Position numbers and translations under genes: made by a program. DNA of 64,000 nucleotides from Sipunculus nudus (lineage: Eukaryota > Annelida > Sipuncula > Golfingiida > Sipunculidae), in assembly GCA_026874595.1 (NCBI GenBank), contig CM049311.1, positions 55,307,676-55,371,675 of the forward strand. Direction: 5' to 3'. The notes under the pieces were generated by a model. It was not told where the DNA came from. It made no database searches and saw only the letters and a list, made by a program, of their open reading frames with translations. Below, in pieces: positions 1-12,759 of the stretch; within the stretch, counting starts at the first letter, position 1, and each line of letters starts with the position of its first letter.

Positions 1-3000
1 TATTTTAAGATTTTGCTACCCAAACATATAGTACAGTCAGTCTATGGCCGAGTGTAATTCACTTCAAATTATGTAAAAAGAACTGCAACTTTTAATCTCT
101 ATTGCTTAATACGTACTAACATACAAATATATAAATGCATACATACATACAGAGAACTAATATACAAATCAGTTGCATGATTGACATAATTTACTGCCTT
201 ATTTCCAGAAAAATAATATGTTGTCCACGAAATGTCAAAAAGACACTTTCATTAAATCTTTAGATAAAACATGGAGAGCTTTAAAACAACTCACCAGACC
301 AGGCTCTATAGCTCTGTCACAGTGTCTTCACTTATGACGATGGAATCCTGGTTATTTTTTAGGCTGTCTGTATCAAGTTTGTATATGTGATGAAGTCAGA
401 CCACGCAGTACTAACCTTTACTGTTCACCGATTCCGTATTGAACAGTAGGTCGGACACGAAGGGTGAGGCCCGTGTGAGTCAGAGGTGTTTGATCAACAA
501 CAGATGTTCAACATTGATCCTATAACTATGCAAGTTTTGGAAGATAGTGATACACATGTTTGTATTTATGTGTTTGTGCGTCTGTGAATCTTGCTGAGGT
601 GTACCAAATTAGCTGATGTAACTCACTTTTCACCTGATTAGAACAATACCGAAACAGAATTTCATTAAAATTACTCTCTTGTATGTACCTTCTTATACGG
701 ATTGTATTTCTAGTTTTCTGTAACGTACCTCCAACTGTATCTCATCCAGGAAACAGTGTTTGACACTATAGACTAGAAAATTACTAAGCATAGGCCCGAA
801 CACAAACTAAACGTAAATAACAAACTAACAAAATACAAAAATAAAAAATTATAATTTTTTATCTGTTCCGGTCGGATGGGGGCGATAAAATAATTACTAT
901 GACACATAAGGAATATTAAAGGACTAATGTCCTCATGCGACGTATTAAAGGTCCTTAACAGACGTATTCCAGACCTTAGCCGGCATATCTTTTTATTAAA
1001 CGTACTAGGTATGTGGTTAAAATAAATTGTTGGCGAATTTTCTCCAAAAATGTCATTTTCAATAATATGATGTACCAGGAAGTATGCCAGTTATGGAATG
1101 ATCAAAAGTACCATTGTTTTATGCCATTGTTTTGGTTATGTATTCTGATCAAGTTTACCACTGAAAAGACATTTATACCCAGGCATATTACGTACCCCCA
1201 TTAGATATTGGCACTTTGAACAGCTCTAAGTATCAATATAATATCAATATCTGCCCGAGTAAAGGCAGCTGAACTGTGTAATCATCTGTAGTCTGTGTTA
1301 CATACTGGTAACACCTGTTCTGTTTTTTTTTCTATTGTTTTCAGTGAAAAACTGTTAAGGATAATGCTTGTTATACGTGAACCTGGGACATGAACATTTC
1401 TTGCAACAAGAAAAAAAATATATACCTTTTCACAGTATTTAGAAACAGAAATATTCTCAAATAAGATAAACCAGTCTCCATTGTTAAACATTTCAACCTT
1501 ACTAACGGCAGTCAAGATTATTGGTCATATGCAAAATAGCCTCATTTGACAGCAACCGAATAAACAAAGTCATGTACAGTATACACCCTGAACAACATGG
1601 TCAACTAAAATAAAGTTGGCTGCTAATTAAGGAACACATCTGAACTGTAATTAATTCAGAAAAAGTCCAAAAAGTTGCATGTAAAATGAACTTGGGATTA
1701 GCTTTATTTCTTTATTACCATTTTAAGTCATTACTTGTATATATAGCTTTTTTTATGAAAATATTAAAATCCCGAGTTTTCAACAGAAGAATCTGGAAGA
1801 ACAGTGTTCTAAGTTGGCGGGACATATACTATTTGTCACTATAGATTGTATTGTTCAGAATGTTGAGAGTGAATACACAAGCATTGCTTCTGTTCCATGA
1901 ATCAAACCTTAAATGCACAGCACCAGAATCCTCACCTGCAATCTGTCTTAATGAGTTTCGACTGATTACAAATTGTAAGGTTTTATCTTTCCACAAATCC
2001 ACTCCAGCCCCTGTGTAGGACTGCTGTGGTTAACAATTCATATACGGTAGTTGCTATATTACTATGACTTGAATAGTAGGTTACCAAGGATGTAATTTCA
2101 TCAACTGTTTAGGACAGATATTGGATAATTTAATGGAAGTTTTCCATACATATCTTACGTGTATGACCCAATTTATAGACAGTAACATACGGTTTACGGT
2201 TGAGTTAGTGATGAAGTGAATTTCGCCATATGTTCAGACATTTTAGGTCCCCGATAAACCATACGGTCCGGCACATCATATTCGGAAACATATTTCATCA
2301 ACATAGAAAAAAATGCTTTGAAAACTACTTTTTCTAGATGAGCAATAATTGCTTTAGGGTGAAAAGCCGTATTTCTATAATATTTTTATATAGAATAAAT
2401 AATATAGATTTAATGTGAATAAAACACTGAGAAGTTATCAGGAGATCTTTGAGATTTTTGTTATACGTGTGTTTTATGTTTTCTTTAATGGCAAAAAAGA
2501 AATATGACATTATGTCTCCCAACGATGAGATGATTATTACATTAGAAAAATATAACCATCTCAGGGACAGTTTACGTATAGAAATATTTTAGTTTTCCAT
2601 AAGGGTGACAGATGGCGCTATTACTTTATACCTGTCCTCAAACATGCGAGATCCCAAGTGTACAACCGTACATGTACATACCAATACTATTTCATGTTAT
2701 TGAACATATGACCTCAGTAAGATCTTAGTGAATGTATGGTAAAATTACGGAAATTTTACTATCATTCTTTCTTTACTGAAACTTAATTTGACAAGGCTTC
2801 CCCTGATTTCTATTGAATGTTGGTGCCGGCCCTGGTTTTATCTGTCGGGCGCAGACACTAATCTCTCACGTCCCTGTGATGATTAAAGTATCCAGGTATG
2901 AACACACGGTTAGGTGAAAAAACGGTTTTCCTCCGTCATATAATCTTTTAGGTGTGTCATGCAGGATTGTCTATATCCAGCTGGCCAGGCACTAGGGAAT

Positions 3001-3040
3001 TTGTTGAGTAATATGTTGCCCCGTATATTTCTTGAAGCAT
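1..3040. other. Non-coding, AT-rich sequence
   Basis: No exon with credible splice sites or a recognisable protein motif was found on either strand. The open frames here are short, rich in Phe, Ile, Tyr and Lys, and look like chance frames. It may be intergenic DNA or intron of a gene outside the window. Confidence 0.5.
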
Positions 3041-3208
3041 CAGAAGCTGATCCAGATGGGGGGGGGGGGGTCCATCCTTTTTTTCAGTTTTTAAGAGCAA
3101 TTTGTGGCCTGGACGGTGGACCTCCCCATTTCCGGACCTTTATAAGGCTTTGTCATTAGTCCTCCTGGGTTGAACGCCTCCTTTTCTTAAATTCTGGATC
3201 CGCCTCTG
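3041..3208. mobile_element. hAT-like MITE remnant (CAGGGGCGGATCC-type ends)
   Basis: The right end reads CTGGATCCGCCTCTG and the left end CAGAAGCTGATCCAG, so the ends are imperfect inverted repeats of a CAGGGGCGGATCC-type terminus, common among hAT elements. About 50 bp inside the right end resemble the end of a second copy near 52.95-53.0 kb (shared TCCTGGGTTG and CTGGATCCGCC). A poly-G run sits near the left end. No convincing 8-bp target duplication remains. Confidence 0.4.
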
Positions 3209-4910
3209 AACATGTTGTTTCACAAGTTTCGTGAATAAAGACCTCCACTCATCGCGATCAACTAAGTTTTACTTTTCTCTTTCAAAGTGGTCCTATATCA
3301 GACCTACAGACAGGTGTTATTGCTGCTGGCGTCGCTGGTGTAGTGACCTTAAATTCTTCAGTTCTATTGGCTAAAGCCAAGAAATTCAGGCTGACACTGT
3401 GTAACATTTTGCATAAAAAAGAACATGCTCTGTTACTGAAAATGTGTTGAAGAACACTGGAAACATGTAATATTTTACAATACACATATGCAACAGAGTT
3501 AGAAAACGTAAAGAAATGTGACTTAGTAGGACTGAAACTACTCCTGTAACAACAAAATTAATGCTCATTCTGGATTAATGAATTATAAATCAGAAAAGTG
3601 ATATTGAGAACATAATGCAACACAGTTTCACATTTATTACGGCATTTTGAAAATGCAAGTGTCAAAGCAAAATAGAGGTGTGGAAACTTAGATGTATAGA
3701 ACAGAAAGTATGAAAGTAAAAATCAGGTTGAGATTAAAAAAAAAAAAAAGAGGCGAAAACGTAGAAAAATAGGAATGCTGAACAGCCTCCCCCGTGATTA
3801 CCAGAATGAAAGCCCATGACAGTAAGTCCGGCCTCCCGTCACCATATGTTACCAAAGAAGAGAATGCAATCAATATAAACCCATTTTATACCCACTCTCA
3901 GTGTCCTGATACACAGAGATCACGCCGATGTATGTGGGTCTGCCTGCCTTCCACGCTATTACTATTTGCTATTCTGAGGACGTATATGTTCTTTGTCTAT
4001 AAATTACTTTATTTTTTTTTTAACTTCTATGTTTTCCGTATAACAATCACGTTTTGGTTTATCATACATCAAGTTATTTTTTTCTGGATACACATCACTT
4101 TAATTACTTTTGTTGATGACATCTAGTTTATGATTGCCTCTCATCGTAAATCACATCATTTGCGATCTGGTTCTACGTGACATTCACGGTTATGAGGGTT
4201 ATAACCGGAAATTCAATTATAGTTTACCCGTGATGTAAAGTTTATTTACACCTGAGGAAGGGGGCCGAGCACGTGAAAGCTTGTGTACAAGAACTTACAC
4301 ACAGCTAGTCATTTTCAAAAGGTGTCAACCATTTACATTACTTATAGTTTCCCCGCTTTAGATTACGAAATGTTGGTATGAAGTGTTAGAAATTAATAAT
4401 TATTAAGCCGACGCCATCAGACCATAGATTTTATATAATTTCTGAGGTTAACATTGATTCCCTGCACACGGGAATGTGAGGGTAAATTGGTAAGGGGCTG
4501 CAAAAGGCCAGAGGTTACAATTTCCTGTATTCGGATTTTTTTATGATTATATAGAAGACGATCAAATTTCATACTGATTCTTGCCGGTCAGAAAAAGGGG
4601 TAGAATCGGTGTGTCCATCATGCAATATCCAATATATTTGACAGGGTTACTCTGATAGTTCATTTGTTTATTCAGCCAGTCTGTTTTGTAGAAATACTCC
4701 CAATCAGATAAGAACAATCGAGGTGATGTAACCAGTTTAACAGAATTACAGGCAGACAATGATAATTATAAGGAAAACATTCAGAGATATTCAAAGCTCC
4801 ATGAGTTATAAATCCGATAATAATATAACACTGACTGCATAAGGGTCACCATAAAAAGGCCTACATACTGACTCTCCCTCTTATAATCTGTATTGCAGGT
4901 AACTCGCATT
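3209..4910. other. Non-coding sequence
   Basis: No recognisable coding or RNA gene. Contains A-rich and T-rich runs, including poly-A near 3738-3750. The open frames near 3.3-4.1 kb show no protein signature. Confidence 0.4.
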
Positions 4911-5212
4911 CAGGGGCGTCAATACAGGGGGGATGGGGGTATATACCCCCCCCCCCCAACACACACACACACACTCACACTATTAAGAGAATAATATTTA
5001 TATATTGCAAATGAAATATAAAGATAATTAGAACTTATATACTTTTGTTCAATTTACCAAGTTACAATGAAATATAATATCTATACTTTGTTTATAGTAA
5101 CTTATACTTATAAAACATTATACCTTATTTTCTAAAACCTTATGATTAATTTTAATATATTTGAAATTAGATAAAGTATATATATTTGAAATGTGTCACA
5201 CAAAGGCTAAAA

Positions 5213-5260
<48 letters not shown>
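4911..5260 (-). mobile_element. hAT-like MITE copy A, truncated at a (TA)n tract
   Basis: It begins with CAGGGGCGTCAATA followed by G-rich and C-rich blocks, then a stretch (AGAGAATAATAT, TATTGCAAATGAAA, AAAACATTATA) that matches the reverse complement of the element at 34832-35303. The copy runs into a (TA)n tract at about 5215-5260, and the opposite inverted terminus cannot be found. Inferred to be a 5'- or 3'-truncated relative of the copies at 30.2 and 34.8 kb. Confidence 0.6.
5215..5260. repeat. (TA)n microsatellite
   Basis: Uninterrupted TA dinucleotide run of about 46 bp, at the inner edge of the MITE copy. Confidence 0.9.
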
Positions 5261-5262
<2 letters not shown>

Positions 5263-6131
5263 TCCCAGTCATGCAGGTCTATTTTGTTGTGTTTTTAAAA
5301 ATTACAGAGGTGAATTTCACATTTATTTGGCGATAATAATGATGTACCACTGTAATAATTATAAATGATGAAATATGGGATTGTATAAACTGCTCATCAG
5401 ATACGAACGATTTATGTGGTTCAATACAGCATAAACAAATCGAGGTTGAATATCGGCCAGATTTGCTGCGCCTCACCGTGAAACCATTTAGTGTTAAGCA
5501 CCATTAGAAAACTGAAGCTGTGTGGAATGTTAACAAGATATTTGACTTTGTAAAATCATTTTACTATAAACGCTGGGGATAATTTGTTTTTATTTTAGAG
5601 GGGTTAGTCTTTTTTTTTTTGGAATAGATGAATTCATCCATTTCAACACTTAATATATTGACAGTCTGGGAAAAGTTAAAATTCAAATCAGGAAACGATA
5701 TTGCAGGGAACAGGGGGTATACATTTGGTATATAGCTTACCTCAAAGTAAGTCACGTAAACACACACATGCACACCAAATCATACAAACTGTCCTTACAA
5801 ACAGATGACAATCTCAAAAGTCGACTTAAACAGAATGCAGGAATGTCAAAACGATATTTAATAATTTATAACTGCTATACTCGTTCAATTCAACAAGAAG
5901 TACAATATATATTTAACAATTTTAACCTTTGCATCTCCATTTAATAAAGTATAATAAGGTATATGTACAGTGAGCATGTGCAAAAATGCTTAAAAGTATT
6001 ATATGCATATGTCATATATAAATTGATCAATTGGCTCACCATATTTTGTGACCTACGCTTGTCTAAGAATAGACAAAATAATTATGCACCACTTGACCCT
6101 GTCAAAGACTAGAAGCACTAAACTGGCCCTG
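5261..6131. other. Non-coding sequence downstream of the MANSC gene
   Basis: No coding feature seen. On the minus strand an AATAAA (complement of TTTATT at 6132-6137) lies about 380 bp past the stop codon of the MANSC gene and is a candidate polyadenylation signal. Confidence 0.35.
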
Positions 6132-6514
6132 GTTTATTCCAAATAAATAAACTCTATCAATACCCCTTGGTTATATACATCTTATTTATAGATGTCTCTT
6201 GTTCAGTCAAAACACAAAACGGTTTCCTCGGATCTTCACCCAAATACTTAAATATTAATACTGACATACACACATATATGTCCATTCCTGTCGGGGTGTG
6301 AATAGCACTATATATACATGTATAAATATAAATATGTGTGTGTGTGTGTGTGTACAGAGAGAGAGGGACAGACAGTAAACTCCTCCAGTAACACGACCAC
6401 CCTCTTTTGACAACCATGTGTTTTGGTCATGGCTTGACATAAACTTTAACGTGATGATAACACGACAATGGAAATGTGTTGGTTACGACAGAGTTGGTCA
6501 TAGCTGTTCATGTT

Positions 6515-9204
6515 TTAGTTATATAAACCCTCTATAAGGTAGTCCACTTTGTGGTAGTGTCTTCTCTGCCAGCTTTCGTAACATCTCCTGCCGACTATGA
6601 AAGCCACAACCCCTGTTATTAATGCCCCAAACAGCAGTATTGTAATTAACGTCGGCAGTGCAGCCTCGGGCATGATGGGCTCAGGTCCCATTACTTGTGA
6701 AGTACTATTGCTATTTAAGTGTTCTGAGTCATCAATATTTGTTGAATGCGTTACCGATTCTTGGGTATGTTCAACTTTTGGTGACGATGTACTCTTGCCT
6801 GGAAAAAAAGACAAAGATTTTAAAATTACATTTAAGCACGAAAATGAAATCCAAACTCAACAAAGAGAAATCGATGATTATAGCTTATAATTGTTTCTTA
6901 ATGTTAATAAATAGAAGTTACGGCTATTGTTCTCACTAACTAAAGTGTATATAGATAGCGTAAACCTGGTTAGCCATCCTGAGGCTAAACTCTGTCAGCA
7001 ACTAATTGGACGGGCATTTACTTATCGAACAAAAGTCTTGAAAGACTTGAAAAGTTTTGAAAGAAAAAAAGTTATTCTGCTTTTCCATTAGATAGGAGAG
7101 CTGAACAATAATTAAATCAAATTTAATATAGAACCATTTTATTTAATAGTTATTTTCCTGGACATTACTCAGTCCTTTACTGACATGGTAATGCAAAATT
7201 TTGTTCAATTTTTACGATAAATATATACGTTGACAGGGTTTATTTAAATTCTTTTTCCGCATTTTAAAATACAGTTTTACAAACCATATTGTATAAATCA
7301 ATGAGTCAAGGACATTCGAGGTGAAAACGTAACCTGTGAAATGAAATCATTGCAATATTAGCTTGATTTTGTTTACCTGAACGGTGTCAAAGTGTTGAAG
7401 TATAAGGTAAAGGCACAGAAATAACAAAAGCACAGCAAAAATCTACGTAACTTAAATGGCAATATTAAGCAGTTTTTACATATACTTACTATAATCTGTT
7501 GCTGATATAGTTGACTTGGTCGGCTTTAATGTAGTGAGAAGTGAGGTTCTCCGTCCCTCGTCAGCAGCAGTCGTCCGAGCTTGCTTGGTCTGTGGGTTGA
7601 TGACCGGTGATGGCGTCTGTTGTACGGCTGTAGATGCTCTAAGTGATGTTGGTTGTAATGTTGTTAATTCCTCCGTCTTCACTGTTGTCTGACTGGCTGT
7701 GCTTGAAGGTACTCTTTGAGGGGATGGCGTGGTTGGCTTTTCCTGGACTTGTTCTTGTGTTATTGGTGACTGTGGTATATCTGTCTGAGGAGGCTGTACA
7801 GGGCTCGCTGATGGATTCACTGGCAAGACTGTGGCTGAAATATCTCCATGTTTGTCCTCAGAATCTGTAATTATATTTTGTAATTATTATACCAATTATC
7901 TCCATAGTGGTGGTTCTTGTGAGGATTAGTCGGTCTAAGATTTGGTATCATTCAACATACTCAAGAGCCAATTAATTCAATGTCTAGATAAAGATCAATT
8001 TAAACATTCTTAATGGGAATGTCACATGTAGTCTTGCTTGTAGTCTTGCTAACTGTTTAAGTGCTATAACTTTGTTGTATTGAAACTGTCTTAATGATGA
8101 TTCTTACCATAGAACGTTCTCAGAAATCGACTTTGTATAGACTATATGTACATTATTTATATGAATTGGACTGGCACCTGTCCTCCTGAACAATTACCTG
8201 CAGGTTTCTCCGTCGGAGCAGGTTTATCCTGGGACGGCTGTGTAGAAGCAGAGGGGCCACCTGCCGCCTGGGTGTCGGGAGACTTCTCAGTCGGAGCAGG
8301 TGTGGCCACCACTGCCTCGGTCGGGGCAGCTGTGCCACCGGGAGTGTCACTTTTAGGAAAGGCAGGTCCCTCTGTAGGCGGGGTCGCAGGTATCGGTGTT
8401 TGAGCAGGTGTTGGCTGTGGTGCCTCTGTAGCGGCAGGTTGAGTGGCCGGCGCCTTTGTGTTAGGATACCGCGATGCCTCTGAGGGCGCAGGTGGCGCGG
8501 TAGGGCTCGCTGTACTGACAGACGTCGGTTTCTCTGTGGGAGCAGGAGGCACAGTCGACGCTTGTGTAGATGCAGGTGGATTACCCGGGGTCGTTTGTGG
8601 TACATTGACCGGTGGAGGTGCAGAAGGGGTACCAGGAACATCCTGTGGTTTTCCAGGAGTAGTAGGATTAGCAGACTCTGCTTTCGGAGCCTCGCTTACA
8701 ACCTTGGTCTCCTGTTGTTCGGTGCCTGGAACTGGCGAAGGGGGAGGATTTGTTGGTTTCTCTGGGGTAGGTGGCGCCACATGCTCTGTTTCAACCTGTG
8801 CTGGTTTGTCGTCGTTATTCCCCGGCATCTGGTTAGTGACGTCACGCTTGACGACAACGGACGTACGACCACTCTCCGCTTTCCAGATACACTTGTCTAA
8901 TGGACTGCATTTCATCATATAACAGTTTTTCTCCGCTTTGAAGTCCATCAATGTTGCAATATTGCACTGGCCTGTAGGAAATGCACAAGAAGTACGAATT
9001 AAAGACAACTGATATGTGAATGGAATGTAAAACTGAAGTAAAAGGACAGAACGTACAAAAATTATATATACGACAGATTCGATTGAATAACACCATTGAC
9101 GCCTAACTGAATTATTTTAAGTTACTTTTTTTCTCAAGGAGGGGCTTCTTAAATAATGCAAATAATGAAACCATGTTAAAGGAGTGTTATTATTCATTCA
9201 TTCA

Positions 9205-9267
<63 letters not shown>

Positions 9268-12200
9268 ACATGGTAGACATTTTCTGAGATAATGCTTCAA
9301 CACATACTCTTTTACCTATTAAATAATTAAAAAATATTGAAATATCACATGAAAATGGAGGTAAAGCATTAATATATATATCATCAGATAGAACTCTGAT
9401 TTATATTCGAGGTTTCAAAAGATATGCATGTGAAATAAAAAAAAACTTTTTGCCTGATTTTTTGTTTGAGGTTTTTCTGCTAGGGATTCTACCTTACATG
9501 GTATAAGAACCTAACATGTATGTGAAACAATTTTTGGATTGGTGTTTTTTCAACATGTTCATGCATGGAATGGATCAGATACTCTCGCAATCTGAGTTCG
9601 TTTTTCCAGCGGTGCTAACTTAAATGACGCTACGCATAAAAGTATATCGAGGTATACCTGAGTGTCAGTCAAGTCGTACAACTTTCACTGGTTGACATAG
9701 GGATAGAATTTACACTTTGGCTTGTACATCCATGTGTAATCTTTTGTATTAATCCCTCACTCGCAGATGAACGGTTGTGTACAAAAAAATGATTCAACGG
9801 AGAGGATGACAATTACGGTGCAGTTTTCGCTATGACTGTCATAAAAACTCATAAATGAGTTTCCTATAGAAATGATATGCGTATCGTATATTCTGTGCTG
9901 AATTACAAACAGATAACACTCCTACAAAGGGCATGCCCACCACAGTCAATCAACTCAATACCCATCTGTACACAAAATCTGTCATATCCGTCAGTGTTTT
10001 TAATATATCGCACAGAGTATGCGGATACATGCAGGTACACATAGACAAATGGTATTCTATCAACTGCGTCGCGGTGACCTCAGAATTAACATGGGACCCG
10101 CTCTAGAATTCAACAAACTTGCCTAGTCCCATGGTTTGTTTGCATATTTTGGACCTATCACAAACTTTTACAGTTAATAAATGAACAGACGCAAAGACAG
10201 GATAGTCCGTTCGACTGGGGATAGCCATCGTTTTTTTAAATTCAACAGTAAGTTATTTTTTTTTTAATTAAAAAAGGGCGGTCATGGATTGAATCAGCTG
10301 CTCCAGCAATTATTAAAAAAAGGAAATATTCACAATATACCTTGCTGACAAAAACTATGAGATTTAATATCTGAGCAAGCAGATATCTCTATATGTGTTA
10401 TGACGATTTTTTTGTAGATATAACACAGGATCAAGGACGCTTTGTTAAAGACGCCAACTGGTTGTTGGTTACAGTTGTTAACCATAAATATGAAAAAAAA
10501 CTTCTAAAGCTAAAAAGTCGCAAAGCAGCACGGTCACTACGCTCCCGAGGCAGCGGAAATCTTGCGCTTCTAAAGAAGCCACTGATTTTCACGCTGCCTG
10601 CTATGACCGTTTATGATGCTTTTAAACACCAGGTGGCTTGTCTGCTGAAAAAAAACTGCTGATGTGACTAGCAGCCAATCAAATGCAAGTCAGCAAACAC
10701 TCGACAGGCATCAGGCTCCGCCCAGAAACGACGTGTGGGGCCATTCTCTCTGAGCCTATTGCCTGTTCAAACGGTTGCCGAGGCCATGAGCTGTCAATCA
10801 AAACGAAATTAACAACATTAGCTCCGTGTATTCCTCGCTTGGCTGTTAAACCGTTTTGTCAACAGCACAGATTCTCATCTGATTGGACCAAATACAGTGC
10901 TCCCCTCTGGTGCAGATATTCAGGATACGAGGTCATAACAAACAGCGCTTACGGTATAGGTTGTAGGCTTATAGGTAAAGCGCTGTGTACGGAGCGTACA
11001 CGGTCACTTCATGAAGAGGTGTGTGGGAAGTCGTAAGGTTGAAATTCATAAGTTTCAGTCCTGTCTTTTCACTGTCTACCGCCAATAGCGCTAATGTTAT
11101 GCTTTCACTGCTAAATACTGAACAGAAAAATAATTATCACAAAATGGCGGACTATAACTTAGCTATTTATACAACTCCTTAGCCCTCACCTTGATTACAG
11201 CAGGCCTTCATACAGTTTTCAACGCCCTCCTCTTCGTTTATCCCCTCAACGTGCGTGGCACTGAGGAACATTATATTAACATCGTCAGCATCTTCGAGTG
11301 TATCGACATCCAATATTTGGTCTTTATGTAGGTTCCCCTCCCTTGTACAAGGCCCCGAATCCACCTGCGGGCTGCTCACAGGTGTCGCTGGTGGTGGAGT
11401 CTCGTTACTCTGTGACGGCACGGACACATGACTCTGATCTTCAGCGTCACGTTTAACAACCATTGATGTTGTCCCATCTTCTTCCTTCCACAAACACTTG
11501 TCTAACGGACTACATTTCATGAGGTAACAGTTTTTATCAGATTTGTCTCCGGCAGCGAATGACGCTATATTACATTGTTCTGAAACAACAGGAAGCTCAA
11601 TAAACATACTACCATGAAGAGGTGATCACTGATCAGATCCTAACTTTCAAAATGGAGATATATCTATAATACTAAATAAAACAACGTGAACAACATTTAT
11701 AAGCGTCTTGTTTAATGTGTTATATGCCAGAGTATTAACCTAATTTTTTTTAATTGAGTGTCCGCGATAATTTTTACGTCAAATTATAATGAGTGTGCAA
11801 ATGCAGCACACAGATATATAGACAATTTTGTATTACTAACTTAACGCACGAGACCTTCCAGAAAGAAACAAGTTTATATGTATTTATATATGTGATGCAG
11901 AGCTAAACAAATGCCTGCTCCTTACTACAAAAAAAACATTGTGATACGTGCAAAATGTACGTGTGAAAATATTTATAATACGTGCTAAAGAATTGATTCA
12001 GATCCAACATTTCATTATTACATTGACGATACGCAGACGCCATTTGCATTAAACAGTTGTATAATTTCAATTATGACCTTGACCTAACCTTCATCACAGC
12101 ATGCTTTCAAGCACTTTTTCTTTCCTTCAGCCTCGTTTTCAGCATCCACGTGTTTCCCGCCGATGAAGCTCATCTGAATATCATCTCTGTCCTCTAATTC

Positions 12201-12314
12201 GTCAACATCCAATACCATATTGGAGCGAGGGTCACCCGATATACCACATGAGCCTGCATTTGCATATGAGGTCATCAGGAGGCCGAAGGTCAGGAGGACT
12301 AGAATTGACGTCAT
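6515..12314 (-). CDS. Two-MANSC-domain type I membrane protein, MANSC1-like
   Basis: Five coding exons on the minus strand: 12314-12089, 11579-11190, 8971-8198, 7864-7490, 6798-6515. All junctions are GT-AG and phase 1, giving 682 residues. Residues 1-22 are a signal peptide (MTSILVLLTFGLLMTS start). Two MANSC domains follow, about 23-115 and 153-250, each with the same eight-cysteine pattern including ACC, QCNIA, NCY-MKC and CSPLDKC. A Pro/Thr/Ser-rich, probably O-glycosylated stalk fills about 250-630. A hydrophobic segment (about 635-658) is followed by a 24-residue basic tail ending VDYLIEGLYN. MANSC domains occur in animal membrane proteins such as HAI-1, LRP11 and MANSC1; the single-pass, mucin-stalk layout is closest to MANSC1, but that has one MANSC domain. 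The start is the first ATG after an acceptor at 12339/12340. Receptor or adhesion role is inference only. Confidence 0.9.
8972..11189 (-). other. Intron 2 of the MANSC gene
   Basis: Bounded by donor G|GTGAGG (11189) and acceptor TTCCTACAG (8972). It splits the second MANSC domain. It contains a (TA)n tract at about 9208-9260 and a stretch at 10.4-11.05 kb with higher GC and CCAAT-like motifs. No further exon in frame was recognised. Confidence 0.75.
9208..9260. repeat. (TA)n microsatellite
   Basis: About 50 bp of TA dinucleotides next to a short ATTC repeat, inside intron 2 of the MANSC gene. Confidence 0.9.
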
Positions 12315-12396
12315 GGCTAAGCTGCTGGCAGTCAAGATCTATAGAAGAAATATGCAAAACCACTTGCACCACATGCCTAATATTCTTGTGAGTACG

Positions 12397-12398
<2 letters not shown>

Positions 12399-12473
<75 letters not shown>
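12399..12473. repeat. (TA)n microsatellite near the exon 1 acceptor of the MANSC gene
   Basis: About 74 bp of TA repeats, roughly 60 bp upstream (minus strand) of the acceptor TTTCTTCTATAG that precedes the start-codon exon. Length variation here would change the distance between branch point region and upstream intron. Confidence 0.9.
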
Positions 12474-12478
<5 letters not shown>

Positions 12479-12759
12479 ACTTGATGTTGTTAGGCCAGAC
12501 AAAAAAGTAATTCTTCTGCGCCATCGACACTACTGTATTTAATTGATATTTATTAAGGGGGAGCACTCGGTAATATCATTGCTTATAAGTGTTGTTTATT
12601 GAAACTGCTTATTGGTGCTACCCAGAAAAAAAATATGTGTTTTAGCAATGTGTCATATAAATTGATTTATGTGGTTCATCCTAATAATTGTCCCGCGATA
12701 TTTCTATCCTACTTGTCAATTGGCAATATTCCAAGTATTTTGTCTCGACGGGTGAATAA

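Noticed and set aside
6597-6890. Plus-strand frame opposite MANSC exon 5
   Set aside because: Antisense shadow. The minus strand encodes a transmembrane segment and tail with a good acceptor.
8157-8922. Plus-strand Gly/Val/Ala-rich and Arg-rich frames opposite MANSC exon 3
   Set aside because: Antisense or shifted shadows of the Pro/Thr-rich stalk codons; the minus-strand exon has matching phases and splice sites.
10393-11036. Two Lys/Arg- and Cys-containing frames in MANSC intron 2
   Set aside because: No matching splice sites or motif; the composition shift is better explained by a regulatory island or repeat.
12220-12566. Tyr-Ile repeat frames through (TA)n, here and at 5.2, 34.9, 40.1, 45.4 and 48.6 kb
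   Set aside because: Translations of TA dinucleotide runs.
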